NCBI RefSeq assembly: GCF_000420385.1
Contig: NZ_ATUV01000002.1
Coordinates: 310,001 to 374,000 of the forward strand
Length of the DNA stretch: 64,000 bases
DNA from: Hippea alviniae EP5-r
GTDB taxonomy: Bacteria; Campylobacterota_A; Desulfurellia; Desulfurellales; Hippeaceae
Direction: 5' to 3'
Part shown: positions 44,930-54,283 of the stretch, one piece after another
Numbering within the stretch: the first letter of the stretch is position 1
Layout: each line of letters starts with the position of its first letter
Translations under genes and position numbers: made by a program
The notes under the pieces: generated by a model
What the model saw: only the letters and a program-made list of their open reading frames with translations
Database searches by the model: none
Told to the model about the DNA's origin: nothing

Positions 44930-46519
44930 TTAAAGCCTAACCTTAGATATGGAAATTGCACCGTCTATATTCCATATCTCTTTAAGTATGGCTTCGCTAA
45001 CATCTTGGTCAACTTTGATAAAAGAGAGCGCTTCGCCAGTCTCTTTCTTTCTGCCAAGTCTAAAGTCTGCTATGTTTATGTTGTGCCTTCCTAATATCTC
45101 ACCAACTTTGCCAATAATGCCTGGTTTGTCGTGGTTTCTGAAAACTATTATGTTTCCTGTTAACTCTATCTCCATGTCAAATCCGTCCATATAGACAATT
45201 CTTGCCTTGTTTGGCTCAAAAACTGTTCCGCCTATCTCAAGAGTCTTATCGTCGTCGTATTCTGCACTTATGAGAAGATAATTTTTGAATTCGGTGGCTT
45301 TGTCGTATATTTTTGTTTCTATTTCTAAGCCCCTCTCTTTGGCAAGGTATGGAGCGTTAACATAATTCACATGTTCATCAACCATATTCTTCAATATTCC
45401 AACTGTCGTAAATAAGCCGAGAGAGTTTGTGCAGCTTTCTATCTCACCATGTGCGTAAACGGTAATTTTTCTGATAAAGCTTTTAACATATTGGGATAAA
45501 AACGAGCCCATTCTCTCTGCCAAACCGAGAAACTGTTTGCCGAGTTCGGTTATCTCTTCTTCTTCCATCTTGATGTTTACGGCGTTTTCATATCCCCTAC
45601 CTTTTAGGGCATCGATTACAGACTTTGCTATACCTTCTCCAACCCTTACCTGAGACTCGTAAGTATTAGCACCTAAATGCGGTGTTGCTATAACATTGTC
45701 AAACTCAAGAAGTGGATGATTGGGTTGCGGTTCATTCTCGAATACATCAATTCCCAAAGCTCTTATTTTTCTACTCTTTAGACCTTCATATAGAGCCTTT
45801 TCGTTGTATAAGCCACCACGGGCACAGTTTATCAGTATGACACCATCTTTCATCTTTTCTATCTCTTCTTTATCTATCATGTTGTATGTTTCGTTTGTCT
45901 TTGGCGTGTGAATAGTGATTATGTCGGCATTTCTAATTAGTTCGTCCAAATCATCAACGATTTTTGCACCTATTTTTGTTGCTTTCTCCTTAGGAATATA
46001 CGGGTCATAAACAATAACATTTGCACCAAAACTCATTACCCTTATGGCAACCCTGGTTCCTATTCTTCCCATACCTATAATACCAACGGTTTTGCCGTAT
46101 AGCTCTATACCCATCCACTTTTTTCTATCCCATATATGTTTATATTTAAGCTCGTAATTGGCATTGGGCATAAATCTCAAGCAGTTTAAGATGAATGTCA
46201 TTGTATGTTCTGTTGCAGCAAGCGTATTACCTGTTGGCATATTTAAAACGACAATACCCTTTTTGCTTGCTTCTTCTAGATCTATATTATCGACACCAAC
46301 ACCCGCCCTTCCAATAACTTTTAGATTTTTGCAATAGGATAGGAACTCTTTGTCTATGGTTGTTGAACTTCTTGTTATTATGGCATCTGCATCTTCTAAC
46401 TGCTTGGGCAACTCCTTTTTGTCCACATCGCTTTTTATTTCAACTTCTATGTCTGGTTCGTTTCTTAAAATATCTATGCCAGCTTCGGAAATGTTATCAC
46501 ATATTACTACTTTGTGCAT
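44930..46519 (-). CDS. serA: D-3-phosphoglycerate dehydrogenase
   Basis: First enzyme of serine synthesis, 529 residues, long form. NAD loop GMGRIG (about 148-153), catalytic R in NCARGGL, E in VFENEP and H in TPHLGANT. The middle intervening domain (about 320-450) and a C-terminal ACT domain (from IIVFRNHDKPGIIGKVGEIL) are present, so feedback by serine is expected from the family. It overlaps the TlpA-like gene by 13 bases. Transamination could use the class V enzyme at 2129, as no classical serC is in the window. Confidence 0.95.
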   Translation of the reverse strand: MHKVVICDNISEAGIDILRNEPDIEVEIKSDVDKKELPKQLEDADAIITRSSTTIDKEFLSYCKNLKVIGRAGVGVDNIDLEEASKKGIVVLNMPTGNTLAATEHTMTFILNCLRFMPNANYELKYKHIWDRKKWMGIELYGKTVGIIGMGRIGTRVAIRVMSFGANVIVYDPYIPKEKATKIGAKIVDDLDELIRNADIITIHTPKTNETYNMIDKEEIEKMKDGVILINCARGGLYNEKALYEGLKSRKIRALGIDVFENEPQPNHPLLEFDNVIATPHLGANTYESQVRVGEGIAKSVIDALKGRGYENAVNIKMEEEEITELGKQFLGLAERMGSFLSQYVKSFIRKITVYAHGEIESCTNSLGLFTTVGILKNMVDEHVNYVNAPYLAKERGLEIETKIYDKATEFKNYLLISAEYDDDKTLEIGGTVFEPNKARIVYMDGFDMEIELTGNIIVFRNHDKPGIIGKVGEILGRHNINIADFRLGRKKETGEALSFIKVDQDVSEAILKEIWNIDGAISISKVRL

Positions 46520-46998
46520 TGTTCCTCCTTTATAAGCTGTTTTAGTGTTTCTTCTATTGTAATTATTGGCCTTTTGCCTATAAATTTTTTTACTATTTTG
46601 CCTTTTTTATCAAGTATTACAATTGTCGGTGTTGCTAATATTCCTCCGATACTTCTTAAATCGCTTTTTGAGTGTATTCTCCAGATTGGATAAATAACAT
46701 TTAAATCCTTTATAAAATCACCAATATCGTATCTATCCCTACTCAAGCTTATGCCCAAAATAAAGACCTTATCCTTGTATTGTTTGTATAGTTTATTTAT
46801 CTCTTTTGCTTCATGTTCACATGGTGTGCAGTCAGGGTAAAAAAATACAAGCACGACAGGCCTTTTGCCAATATAGTTTGCTACATTTGTTGTTGTGTCG
46901 TTGTCAAAGTATGGAGCGTCAAGTCTTATGCTTATTTTTGCAAAGGCAACTGGAGAAAGGATAAAAAAAGCTAATAAAATAATAAGGGTTTTTTTCAT
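46507..46998 (-). CDS. TlpA/ResA-like periplasmic thiol-disulfide protein
   Basis: A 163-residue thioredoxin-fold protein with a signal peptide (about 1-20, cleavage after AFA). The redox motif is CTPC (C57, C60) and the cis-proline loop is LATPTIVIL. TlpA/ResA-type proteins keep cysteines reduced for cytochrome c maturation, so it could serve the CcsBA system elsewhere in the window. This is inferred, as it is not linked on the map. It lies between glmM and serA. Confidence 0.88.
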   Translation of the reverse strand: MKKTLIILLAFFILSPVAFAKISIRLDAPYFDNDTTTNVANYIGKRPVVLVFFYPDCTPCEHEAKEINKLYKQYKDKVFILGISLSRDRYDIGDFIKDLNVIYPIWRIHSKSDLRSIGGILATPTIVILDKKGKIVKKFIGKRPIITIEETLKQLIKEEQCTK

Positions 46999-47001
46999 GG
47001 C

Positions 47002-48354
47002 TTACCCCTTTAAGCTTTTTTCTGCGGCTTTTTTGACTATTTCCAAACACCTATCCACCATAGCGTTTTCAAACGCTTCGGCAGTAATTCTTAGAAGCGG
47101 TTCTGTTCCTGAGTATCTTACTATTAATCTTCCAGCATCCTTTAGAATACTGTTTGCCTTTTTGATGGCTTCCTGCATCTCTTCTATCTCTTCCAATGGC
47201 GGCTTGCTCTTTACCATCACATTAACCGTCTTTTGTGGGATTGTTTTGAAGTTCTGAGTTAATTCAGATAATTTGGCCTTCTCCTGCTGCATTATAGACA
47301 GCACCGCCAAAGCTGTCACGATACCATCACCGGTTGTGTTGTTATCCCACAAAACTATATGTCCGGACTGCTCACCACCTAAATTATAACCCTTTTCAAT
47401 CATTCTCCTTACGATATTCTTATCTCCAACATCAACCCTTTCAAGATTAACGCCCATATTTTTCAAAAATACTTCAAGACCATAGTTGCTCATCACTGTT
47501 CCAACAACCGTGTCGTTTTTAAGCTTTTTTTCCCTTTTAAAGTTTGAAGCAAGTATGGCAAGTATGGCATCGCCATCAACAAGATTGTATCTCTCATCAA
47601 CCATCAAAACCCTATCACCATCACCATCAAAGGCTATGCCCACATCTGCCCTGTATAATTTTGTGGCTTCGATTATCGTCTTTGGGTATGTAGAGCCGCA
47701 CTTATCGTTTATGTTCGTGCCATTTGGCTGATTGTTTATTGCGATAACTTCTGCTCCAAGTTCTTCAAATATCATGGGAGCAACTTTATATGTAGAGCCA
47801 TTTGCGCAATCAAGCACAATCCTTAAACCTTCCAAACTGACACTATAAGGTATTGTATCTTTTGCAAATACAATATACCTTCCCAGTGTATCCCTGATTC
47901 TGTATGCCCTTCCGATTTTGTCTCCTGTTGCGCCTTTCTTATCCAATGTATCGCTTAAAATCAAGTTCTCTATTTTTTCTTCAAGCTCATCGTCAAGCTT
48001 TAGACCATCTTTTGAGAATATCTTTATGCCGTTATCATCATAAGGGTTATGACTCGCTGATATTACAACACCTGCATCACATCTCATACTTCTTACCAAA
48101 AAGGCTATTGCAGGTGTTGGCATAGGCCCTACAAGGTAAGCATCAGCACCCATAGATACAACGCCGCTTGTTATGGCGCTTTCAAGCATATATCCAGATA
48201 GCCTTGTGTCTTTGCCTATGATTATTTTTCTTTTTCTATCCGTTTGCCCATCAAGCGCATAAACCAAAGCCTTGCCAAGTTTATACGCTAAGTCTCCAAC
48301 CATCGGATAGATGTTGGCTTTTCCTCTTATTCCGTCTGTTCCAAATAGCTTCAT
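47002..48354 (-). CDS. glmM: Phosphoglucosamine mutase
   Basis: Interconverts glucosamine-6-phosphate and glucosamine-1-phosphate on the way to UDP-GlcNAc, the substrate of peptidoglycan and of PseB. The 450-residue protein has the phosphoserine motif ISASHNP (S101), the metal loop AFDGDGDR, the sugar-binding loop GGEQSGH and the phosphate-binding RYSGTEPLLR. It is full length. It overlaps mgtE by four bases. Confidence 0.96.
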   Translation of the reverse strand: MKLFGTDGIRGKANIYPMVGDLAYKLGKALVYALDGQTDRKRKIIIGKDTRLSGYMLESAITSGVVSMGADAYLVGPMPTPAIAFLVRSMRCDAGVVISASHNPYDDNGIKIFSKDGLKLDDELEEKIENLILSDTLDKKGATGDKIGRAYRIRDTLGRYIVFAKDTIPYSVSLEGLRIVLDCANGSTYKVAPMIFEELGAEVIAINNQPNGTNINDKCGSTYPKTIIEATKLYRADVGIAFDGDGDRVLMVDERYNLVDGDAILAILASNFKREKKLKNDTVVGTVMSNYGLEVFLKNMGVNLERVDVGDKNIVRRMIEKGYNLGGEQSGHIVLWDNNTTGDGIVTALAVLSIMQQEKAKLSELTQNFKTIPQKTVNVMVKSKPPLEEIEEMQEAIKKANSILKDAGRLIVRYSGTEPLLRITAEAFENAMVDRCLEIVKKAAEKSLKG

Positions 48355-49724
48355 AGCTTTACTCCAAAATACCTAATTGTGAATGTTGCTATGCTTAGAT
48401 AAATCAGAAGACCCATTATATCGTTCATTGCCGAGATAAAAGGCGATGCAGCAACAGCCGGGTCAACATTGAGCTTTTTTAATCCCAAAGGCAAAAGAGC
48501 ACCTATCATGGTTGATAAGAACATTGAAATAAAAAGCGAAGCGCCAACGACTAACGCCAAATAGAAGTTTCTCTGAAACACCATCGCCATAGCAAACCCT
48601 AAGATGGCAAAGAGCGTTCCTATGGATATTGCCGTCTTTATCTGCCTTCTTATTATCTCCCATATCCCATGTTCGTCAAACTTGCCAAGCGCCAATGCCC
48701 TTACAACGATTGTCTGAGACTGCTGACCCGTATTACCACCCAAAGCCATGATTAACGGCATAAAAAACGAGAGCGATATAGCAGTCTTCAATGTCCCATC
48801 AAAAAACTTAAGCACACTTCCCGATATAGACTCACCAATCAAACTCATAATAAGCCACGGAGCTCTGTATTTTATAATGTTGATAATTTTTGTCTCTTCA
48901 AACTCTTCACCCGATGTACCGATTAATTTATAGATGTCTTCTGTTGTCTCTTCCCTTATAACATCGATTATGTCGTCAACAGTGATAATTCCGACAAGCC
49001 TATTTTTATTATCTACCACAGGAACACAAAGCAAGTCGTATTTTTCAACAAGCTTTGCAACTTCTTCCTGGTCCATATCCGTTCTTACAGAGATTATATT
49101 TGTGTTTGTTATATTCTCTATCTTCTCGTTTCTATCTGCTGTTATTAACGCTCTCAATGTTACGACGCCTATAAGATGCCCAAATTTATCAACAACATAG
49201 ACATAGATTATCTTTTTCTCTTTGCTTGCCTTTCTTATCTCTTCTAAGGCTTCTTCAACGGTTAAATCCTTATCTATAGCAAAGAAATCTGGGTTCATTA
49301 TGCCGCCTGCTGAATCTTCTGGATACTTTAGCAGGCTGGCTATCTCGTTTTTAAACTGCTCATCAAACAGAGACTCAACTTTATCTGCAAACTCTTCGTT
49401 TAGCTCTTCCAATATGTCAACAGCTTTGTCGATAGATATGTTTTGAAGTATCTTTGCCGCTTCTTCTGGCGATAACTCTTCAAGCAGCATTGCGGCTATC
49501 TTGTAATCGTCAAGATACTCAATTGCTTCGGCTTTTAGTGGCAAATCCTTAAGCGCTTTTATAGCGTAAATTCTCTCATCAGGTGCTAAATTCTGAATAA
49601 CTTTTGCTATGTCGGCAGGATGGAGTTTGCTTAAGATATTTCTAACATTATCTATCGCTTCTTTTCTTATGAATTTTCTTACTGTTTGGACAATTATACC
49701 TGTGTTTGCATGCTCTTTTGTCAT
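48351..49724 (-). CDS. mgtE: MgtE-type magnesium transporter
   Basis: A 457-residue Mg2+ channel of the inner membrane. It has a cytosolic N-domain of superhelical repeats (LSPEEAAKILQNI, PEDSAGGIMNPD), two CBS domains (about 130-255, with VVTLRALI and GIITVDDIIDVI), and a transmembrane domain with five helices (about 285-457, including MPLIMALGGNTGQQSQT). The N and CBS domains sense cytosolic Mg2+ in known homologues. No Mg riboswitch is seen because the gene is internal in the operon. Confidence 0.95.
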   Translation of the reverse strand: MTKEHANTGIIVQTVRKFIRKEAIDNVRNILSKLHPADIAKVIQNLAPDERIYAIKALKDLPLKAEAIEYLDDYKIAAMLLEELSPEEAAKILQNISIDKAVDILEELNEEFADKVESLFDEQFKNEIASLLKYPEDSAGGIMNPDFFAIDKDLTVEEALEEIRKASKEKKIIYVYVVDKFGHLIGVVTLRALITADRNEKIENITNTNIISVRTDMDQEEVAKLVEKYDLLCVPVVDNKNRLVGIITVDDIIDVIREETTEDIYKLIGTSGEEFEETKIINIIKYRAPWLIMSLIGESISGSVLKFFDGTLKTAISLSFFMPLIMALGGNTGQQSQTIVVRALALGKFDEHGIWEIIRRQIKTAISIGTLFAILGFAMAMVFQRNFYLALVVGASLFISMFLSTMIGALLPLGLKKLNVDPAVAASPFISAMNDIMGLLIYLSIATFTIRYFGVKL

Positions 49725-49725
49725 A

Positions 49726-50619
49726 TTAGAACCTTGGGTCTATGTATTCTTTAATTAGTGCTTCTTTCTTCGTCCAGTGCTCTTTTATTTTAACCCACAA
49801 CTCTAAATACACTTTGCTCTTTAAGAAGTTTTCTATCTCAAGTCGTGCCTGTTTACCTATCTCTTTTATCTTTTTACCGCCAGAACCAATAATAATCATC
49901 TTGTGTGCTCTTCTCTCAACAATTATGTTGGCTTTGATATAGTATAAATTTTTCTCTTCTCTGTATTTGAACTCTTCAACCGTAACAGCTATGTGATAGG
50001 GTATTTCCTGCCCTACGCTGTTCATTATCTTTTCTCTGATTATCTCGGCAATAATAAACCTTTCTGTTTCTGTGCTTATAATGTCATCTTCATAATATCT
50101 TGGTCCTTCGGGTAAGAGTTTCAGGATTGCTTCCAATATTTTCTCTTTTGCATCGGGTTGATTGGTCAGAGAGACTTCCAAAATCTCTTCAAAGTCAGCA
50201 ATGGATGTAAACTTTGATTTTATATCTTTTATCTGCTCTTTGTTCATTAAATCTATCTTGTTAATGACAAGTATCGCTTTTTTGTTTTTCTCTTTTATTT
50301 TGTTTAGGTATTCTTCCAAAACTTCGTCTAACTCACCGTTATTATCTGTCATAACAACAGCCAAATCAAAATCTTCCAATGCTTCGTCTATGTATTTTTT
50401 CATCACCTGATTGAGCTTTTTTGCAGACTCATGAACACCGGGTGTATCAACAAATATTATCTGGTAATCTTCTCCGTTCAAAATACCTTTAACGGACTTT
50501 CTTGTTGCCTGTGGCTTGTGCGAGACAATAGCTATCTTTTCACCAATTAACAAGTTCAACAATGTCGATTTTCCAACATTTGGCTTTCCCAATATAGCAA
50601 CAAACCCGCTCTTAAACAT
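49726..50619 (-). CDS. era: GTPase Era
   Basis: A 297-residue essential GTPase for 16S rRNA maturation and 30S assembly. G motifs: GKPNVGKS (11-18), DTPGVHE, and NKID. The C-terminal KH domain carries GSGGKKIKEIG and the RAHKMIIIG strand. It is full length. Rnc and era are neighbours, as in many bacteria, and overlap here by eight bases. Confidence 0.96.
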   Translation of the reverse strand: MFKSGFVAILGKPNVGKSTLLNLLIGEKIAIVSHKPQATRKSVKGILNGEDYQIIFVDTPGVHESAKKLNQVMKKYIDEALEDFDLAVVMTDNNGELDEVLEEYLNKIKEKNKKAILVINKIDLMNKEQIKDIKSKFTSIADFEEILEVSLTNQPDAKEKILEAILKLLPEGPRYYEDDIISTETERFIIAEIIREKIMNSVGQEIPYHIAVTVEEFKYREEKNLYYIKANIIVERRAHKMIIIGSGGKKIKEIGKQARLEIENFLKSKVYLELWVKIKEHWTKKEALIKEYIDPRF

Positions 50620-51289
50620 TTCCTTCTCCCTTTAGTCTCTCAACAGCCTTTTTAGCTGCGTTTTTTTCTGCTTCTTTCTTGCTTTTGCCAATTCCAGAAC
50701 CATATTCTATGTTTTTTATGTAAACATTGCAATAGAAGGTTTTATTATGCTCTTCACCTTCTTCTTTCACTATTACATACTCAGGCAGACAGCCAAACCT
50801 TTTCTGCGTTATCTCTTGAAGATGCGTCTTATAGTCGAAAATAACGCCATTCTCAACAATCTCTCTAATCGTATCTGCAAGCATCGTCTCAACAAATCTC
50901 CTTGCAGCATCGAGTCCTTTATCCTGATATATCGCACCAACAATTGCTTCAAATGTATCTTCAAGTATGCTGTCATTATTCGTTATGCCTTCCTTCTTCT
51001 CACTTCTCCCAACAAGTATATACTCAGACAGTCCAAGCCTTCTTGCAATTTGAGACAGAGTTTTTGTGTTTACGCTTGCTGCCCTAATTTTTGATAGCCT
51101 GCCTTCGTCGATTGTCGGATAGTTTTTTAGCAGAAATTCAGTTATCACAAGCTCCAAAACTGCATCACCTAAAAACTCAAGCCTTTCGTTTGATAATCTT
51201 TTGTCTTTGACATACGACCTGTGCGTTATTGCCTGCTTTAGGAGATTTTTGTTTCTGAAGGTGTATTTTAGTTTCTCTTCCAAGTCCAT
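50612..51289 (-). CDS. rnc: Ribonuclease III
   Basis: Double-strand-specific endoribonuclease for rRNA processing, 225 residues. The catalytic signature NERLEFLGDAVLELV is at about residues 34-48, and the second acidic site is in LEDTFEAIVGAIY (about 109-121). A C-terminal double-stranded RNA-binding domain ends at GKSKKEAEKNAAKKAVERL. The ATG at 51289 (MDLEEKLKYTF) is chosen because the protein then begins like its family and clears the cysteine synthase gene by seven bases. A longer frame from 51358 would overlap that gene and adds a non-family extension. Confidence 0.95.
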   Translation of the reverse strand: MDLEEKLKYTFRNKNLLKQAITHRSYVKDKRLSNERLEFLGDAVLELVITEFLLKNYPTIDEGRLSKIRAASVNTKTLSQIARRLGLSEYILVGRSEKKEGITNNDSILEDTFEAIVGAIYQDKGLDAARRFVETMLADTIREIVENGVIFDYKTHLQEITQKRFGCLPEYVIVKEEGEEHNKTFYCNVYIKNIEYGSGIGKSKKEAEKNAAKKAVERLKGEGNV

Positions 51290-51296
51290 AAGCCTT

Positions 51297-52145
51297 TTAA
51301 ATGTATCTGTCCATTGAGTCTGGGAATATGGCGAGAATCGTTTTCTTGGGATACTCATCTTTCAACTTCAAAGCAGCACAGTAAGCTGCACCACTTGATA
51401 TTCCTGCAAATATGCCTTCTTCTTTTAGAAGTTTATCATTAAACAAAAATGCTTCTTCGTCTGTGATTTTCTCAACTCTATCAATCAATCTAACATCTAA
51501 AACTCTCGGCAAAAAACCTGCTCCTATCCCTTGAATCTTGTGTTGTCCAGCCCTGCCTTCACTCAAAAATGGGCTGCCTGCTGGTTCAACAGCAACAACG
51601 GTTAAGTTTGGATTCGTCTTCTTTAGTCTTCTTGCTATGCCCGTTAAAGTTCCGCCTGTCCCAACGCCACATACAAGTATATCTATTTTTAACTCTTTTT
51701 CAATTTCAACGGCAGTTGTTAGTTCGTGTATCTTTGGATTTGCAGGGTTTGAAAACTGGTCTAAAAGCAGATAGCCTTCTTTCTTTAGCTCTTCAGCTTT
51801 TTTTAAGCTTCCTTTCATTCCTTCTTCTGCATTTGTTAGAACAACTAATGCACCAAAGCTCTCCATTATTGATATTCTCTGTTTACTAAAATTCTCAGGC
51901 ATCACAATTGTTATAGGAATATTCAAGTATGCACCCAAGAATGCAAGCGATATACCCGTGTTGCCGCTTGTTGGTTCAACAATGCCCTTTTCTGTTATCA
52001 AACCTTTCTTAATTGCATCGTCAAGCATGCCAAGGGCTGTTCTATCCTTTATCGAGCCCGTTGGGTTGAAATATTCAAGTTTTGCGTATATTCCTGTTTT
52101 TAGTTTGACTATTGGCGTGTTGCCTATTGTGTCAATTACTCTCAT
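51297..52145 (-). CDS. Cysteine synthase (O-acetylserine or O-phosphoserine sulfhydrylase type)
   Basis: A 282-residue PLP enzyme of the CysK/CysM family, making cysteine from an activated serine and sulfide. The PLP lysine is in NPTGSIKDRTA, and the PTSGNTGISLAF and GVGTGGTLTGIAR loops bind substrate and phosphate. It is somewhat short at the C-terminus (about 300 is common). CysK versus CysM cannot be settled from the sequence. It overlaps nadB by four bases. Confidence 0.92.
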   Translation of the reverse strand: MRVIDTIGNTPIVKLKTGIYAKLEYFNPTGSIKDRTALGMLDDAIKKGLITEKGIVEPTSGNTGISLAFLGAYLNIPITIVMPENFSKQRISIMESFGALVVLTNAEEGMKGSLKKAEELKKEGYLLLDQFSNPANPKIHELTTAVEIEKELKIDILVCGVGTGGTLTGIARRLKKTNPNLTVVAVEPAGSPFLSEGRAGQHKIQGIGAGFLPRVLDVRLIDRVEKITDEEAFLFNDKLLKEEGIFAGISSGAAYCAALKLKDEYPKKTILAIFPDSMDRYI

Positions 52146-53698
52146 AACTCATCCTGTAATTTTCCTATGTTTATAGTTATATGCTCTTTATTCTCGTATG
52201 CGTGTGGCGTATCAACGCAGTAGTGTGCTCCTACGCTGCCCTTTCTCGATATGCCGCTGTATGCTATGGCAGAAGCAAGCAGCGATATGTTTCTCAGTAT
52301 TATACCTTCTTCACAATAATAAAGCCCATCCTGTTTTAAAAATAGTGCCCAGCTGCATTCCAATATCTCTTCCATCTCGCTTATACGCCTTACAACACCC
52401 AGCTTTTTGAAAACAGTTTCCCTTAAATCCGCTATGCGTTTTTTCAAAAACTGTCTGTTGCATCTTCTTATATTGGATAAGTCAACATCTATCCTTTCTA
52501 TCTCTGCATCTTTTGCAAACTCCATCGCACTATCTGCTGCTCTTTTACCAAAAACCAGGCCTTCAAGCATCGAGTTGCTTGCGAGTCTATTTGCGCCATG
52601 CACACCATTGCAGGCCGTCTCACCCGCAACAAACAGTCCATATATATTCGTTCTTCCGTCAATATCGCTTTTTATACCGCCCATCGTATAGTGTGCAGCA
52701 GGTGCAACGGGTATTGCTTCCTTCGTTATGTCAAGGCCGTATTTTAGACATTCGTTGTAAATGGTTGGAAAACGCTTTTTTAAGAACTCTACTCCCATTT
52801 TTGTTGCATCTAAATAGACTTTGTCTATGCTTCTTTCTCTCATCTCAAATATTATCGACCTTGCAACAACATCTCTTGGTGCCAACTCCTTAAGCCTATG
52901 GTATTTTTCCATAAAACGCTCGCCTTTATCGTTTACAAGAATCGCACCTTCGCCGCGCATAGACTCGCTGATTAAAAACTGTGGCGCATTGTATCGCTTT
53001 AAAGCCGTTGGATGAAATTGGACAAACTCCATATCTTCAAGTTCTGCACCCGATAAGAATGCAGCAGCTATACCATCGCCCGTTGTTATCTCTGGGTTTG
53101 TTGTATTTTTGTATATAGCCGCATAACCACCCGTTGCGAGTATCACAGCTTTTGCAAAGTATGTCTCGTATTTCTGCTCTTTCGTGTTAAATGCCAACAC
53201 GCCTATAGCTCTGTTGTCCTTGGTTAGAAGTCTCGCAACTGTTCTGTTCTCAAGCAGTTTTACATTGTCAAATCTCTTCAGTCTCTCTATCAAGGTTCTT
53301 TCTATCTCGTGCCCTGTCGCATCGCCTAAGGCATGCAGAATTCTGTTTACGGAGTGTGCTGCTTCCTTTGTGAAGTCGAGTCTGCCTTCTTTGTCTTTGT
53401 CAAAGTTTGCACCCCACTCTATAAGTTCCTTTACCCTTTCTGGGCCTTCTTTTACGAGCACTTCAACAGATTCTCTTCTGCATAATCCAGCACCGGCTTT
53501 GAGTGTGTCTTCTATGTGTTTTTCAAAACTATCGCTTTCGTTTAGAACAACTGCTATTCCACCTTGAGCTTTATCCGTATTGCAGTAATTTATCTCTCTT
53601 TTTGAAAAGAGTAAAACTTCAAAACCATTGTTTAGCAACTCTATTGCTGCCCTTAGACCAGCAACACCACTACCCACGACTATAACGGGATTTTTCAT
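52142..53698 (-). CDS. nadB: L-aspartate oxidase
   Basis: FAD enzyme that oxidises aspartate to iminoaspartate, the first step of NAD synthesis. The 518-residue protein has the FAD fold GSGVAGLRAAIEL near residue 8, HSVNRILHALGDATGHEIE (active-site region), MEFVQFHPT, APAAHYTMGG and NSMLEGLVFGKRA. Fumarate can replace oxygen as acceptor in anaerobes. AAAGGAG before the ATG overlaps the end of a small upstream lipoprotein gene. NadA and NadC are not in this window. Confidence 0.95.
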   Translation of the reverse strand: MKNPVIVVGSGVAGLRAAIELLNNGFEVLLFSKREINYCNTDKAQGGIAVVLNESDSFEKHIEDTLKAGAGLCRRESVEVLVKEGPERVKELIEWGANFDKDKEGRLDFTKEAAHSVNRILHALGDATGHEIERTLIERLKRFDNVKLLENRTVARLLTKDNRAIGVLAFNTKEQKYETYFAKAVILATGGYAAIYKNTTNPEITTGDGIAAAFLSGAELEDMEFVQFHPTALKRYNAPQFLISESMRGEGAILVNDKGERFMEKYHRLKELAPRDVVARSIIFEMRERSIDKVYLDATKMGVEFLKKRFPTIYNECLKYGLDITKEAIPVAPAAHYTMGGIKSDIDGRTNIYGLFVAGETACNGVHGANRLASNSMLEGLVFGKRAADSAMEFAKDAEIERIDVDLSNIRRCNRQFLKKRIADLRETVFKKLGVVRRISEMEEILECSWALFLKQDGLYYCEEGIILRNISLLASAIAYSGISRKGSVGAHYCVDTPHAYENKEHITINIGKLQDEL

Positions 53699-53711
53699 CT
53701 GTTTTTCTCCT

Positions 53712-53822
53712 TTAGTGGAGAAGTAAAACTTCCTTTGGTGGGACTATGTCCGTTTTGTGTCCGCAAGAGTATAAACTTACAATAGCTACAACAAGAGACA
53801 GTGCAATTATTAACTTTTTCAT
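53712..53822 (-). CDS. 36-residue lipoprotein, LptM-like
   Basis: ATG at 53822 opens 36 codons ending at TAA 53712-53714. The product has a hydrophobic signal and a lipobox LYSC with the lipidated Cys at about residue 20, followed by a short polar tail GHKTDIVPPKEVLLLH. The start of the tail resembles the small LptM-type lipoproteins, whose Cys is followed by Gly and then a Pro-containing segment, but the similarity is weak. AGGA precedes the start at a normal distance. It is the first gene of the nadB operon, 13 bases before nadB. Confidence 0.65.
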   Translation of the reverse strand: MKKLIIALSLVVAIVSLYSCGHKTDIVPPKEVLLLH

Positions 53823-53879
53823 GCCGAAATCCTACAAAAAAGATTGAATAAAATCAAGCAGAGAAGATGTAAAATTCTC

Positions 53880-53908
53880 TTGACAAAAATCTCAAAATAG
53901 TGATTATT
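53880..53908 (+). promoter_or_regulatory. Putative promoter of the DksA-type gene
   Basis: A consensus TTGACA (53880-53885) is 17 bases from ATTATT (53903-53908), with TATTCT (53905-53910) as an alternative at 19. The -10 box is therefore poor. GGAGGGAAAGG follows as a strong ribosome-binding site before ATG 53939. Confidence 0.5.
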
Positions 53909-53938
53909 CTTGTAGTTTTTTAGCTGGAGGGAAAGGAT

Positions 53939-54283
53939 ATGGATGCAGCTACACTTGAAGAGTTAAAAGATAGGTTGTTAAGTCTAAAAAAAGAGATAAG
54001 TGCAAGAATAAAAGAGAATCTACAAAAGGTTAACTCTATCCAGCTAAAGGGTGATGAAGGCGATTTCTCATCTGCTGTCTATTCCAGGCAGGTTATATAT
54101 GACCTTATAGAGAAGGATAGAGTTCATTTAAGAGAAATAGAAGAGTCGCTATACGATATAGAAAAGGGCACATACGGTATCTGCAAAAGGTGTGGCAAAG
54201 AGATAGAGATAGAGAGAATGAAGGCAAAACCAACGGCAAAATACTGTATCGAGTGCAGAAAGATTATTGAGTCTGGCAGATGA
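53939..54283 (+). CDS. DksA/TraR-family zinc-finger regulator
   Basis: A 114-residue protein with an N-terminal coiled-coil (about 3-75) and a C-terminal four-cysteine zinc finger. The finger is CKRC (near residue 82), then 17 residues, then CIEC. DksA-type proteins enter the RNA polymerase secondary channel and modulate stringent and ribosomal promoters. The coil is shorter than in E. coli DksA and the tip lacks an obvious DxxDxA, so it may be a DksA-like protein of the TraR/YocK type. It overlaps the ComF-type gene. Confidence 0.85.
   Translation: MDAATLEELKDRLLSLKKEISARIKENLQKVNSIQLKGDEGDFSSAVYSRQVIYDLIEKDRVHLREIEESLYDIEKGTYGICKRCGKEIEIERMKAKPTAKYCIECRKIIESGR

Noticed and set aside
51290-51358. 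Extended N-terminus of ribonuclease III
   Set aside because: It would overlap the cysteine synthase gene by 62 bases and adds sequence unlike the family; a family-like start with normal spacing exists at 51289.
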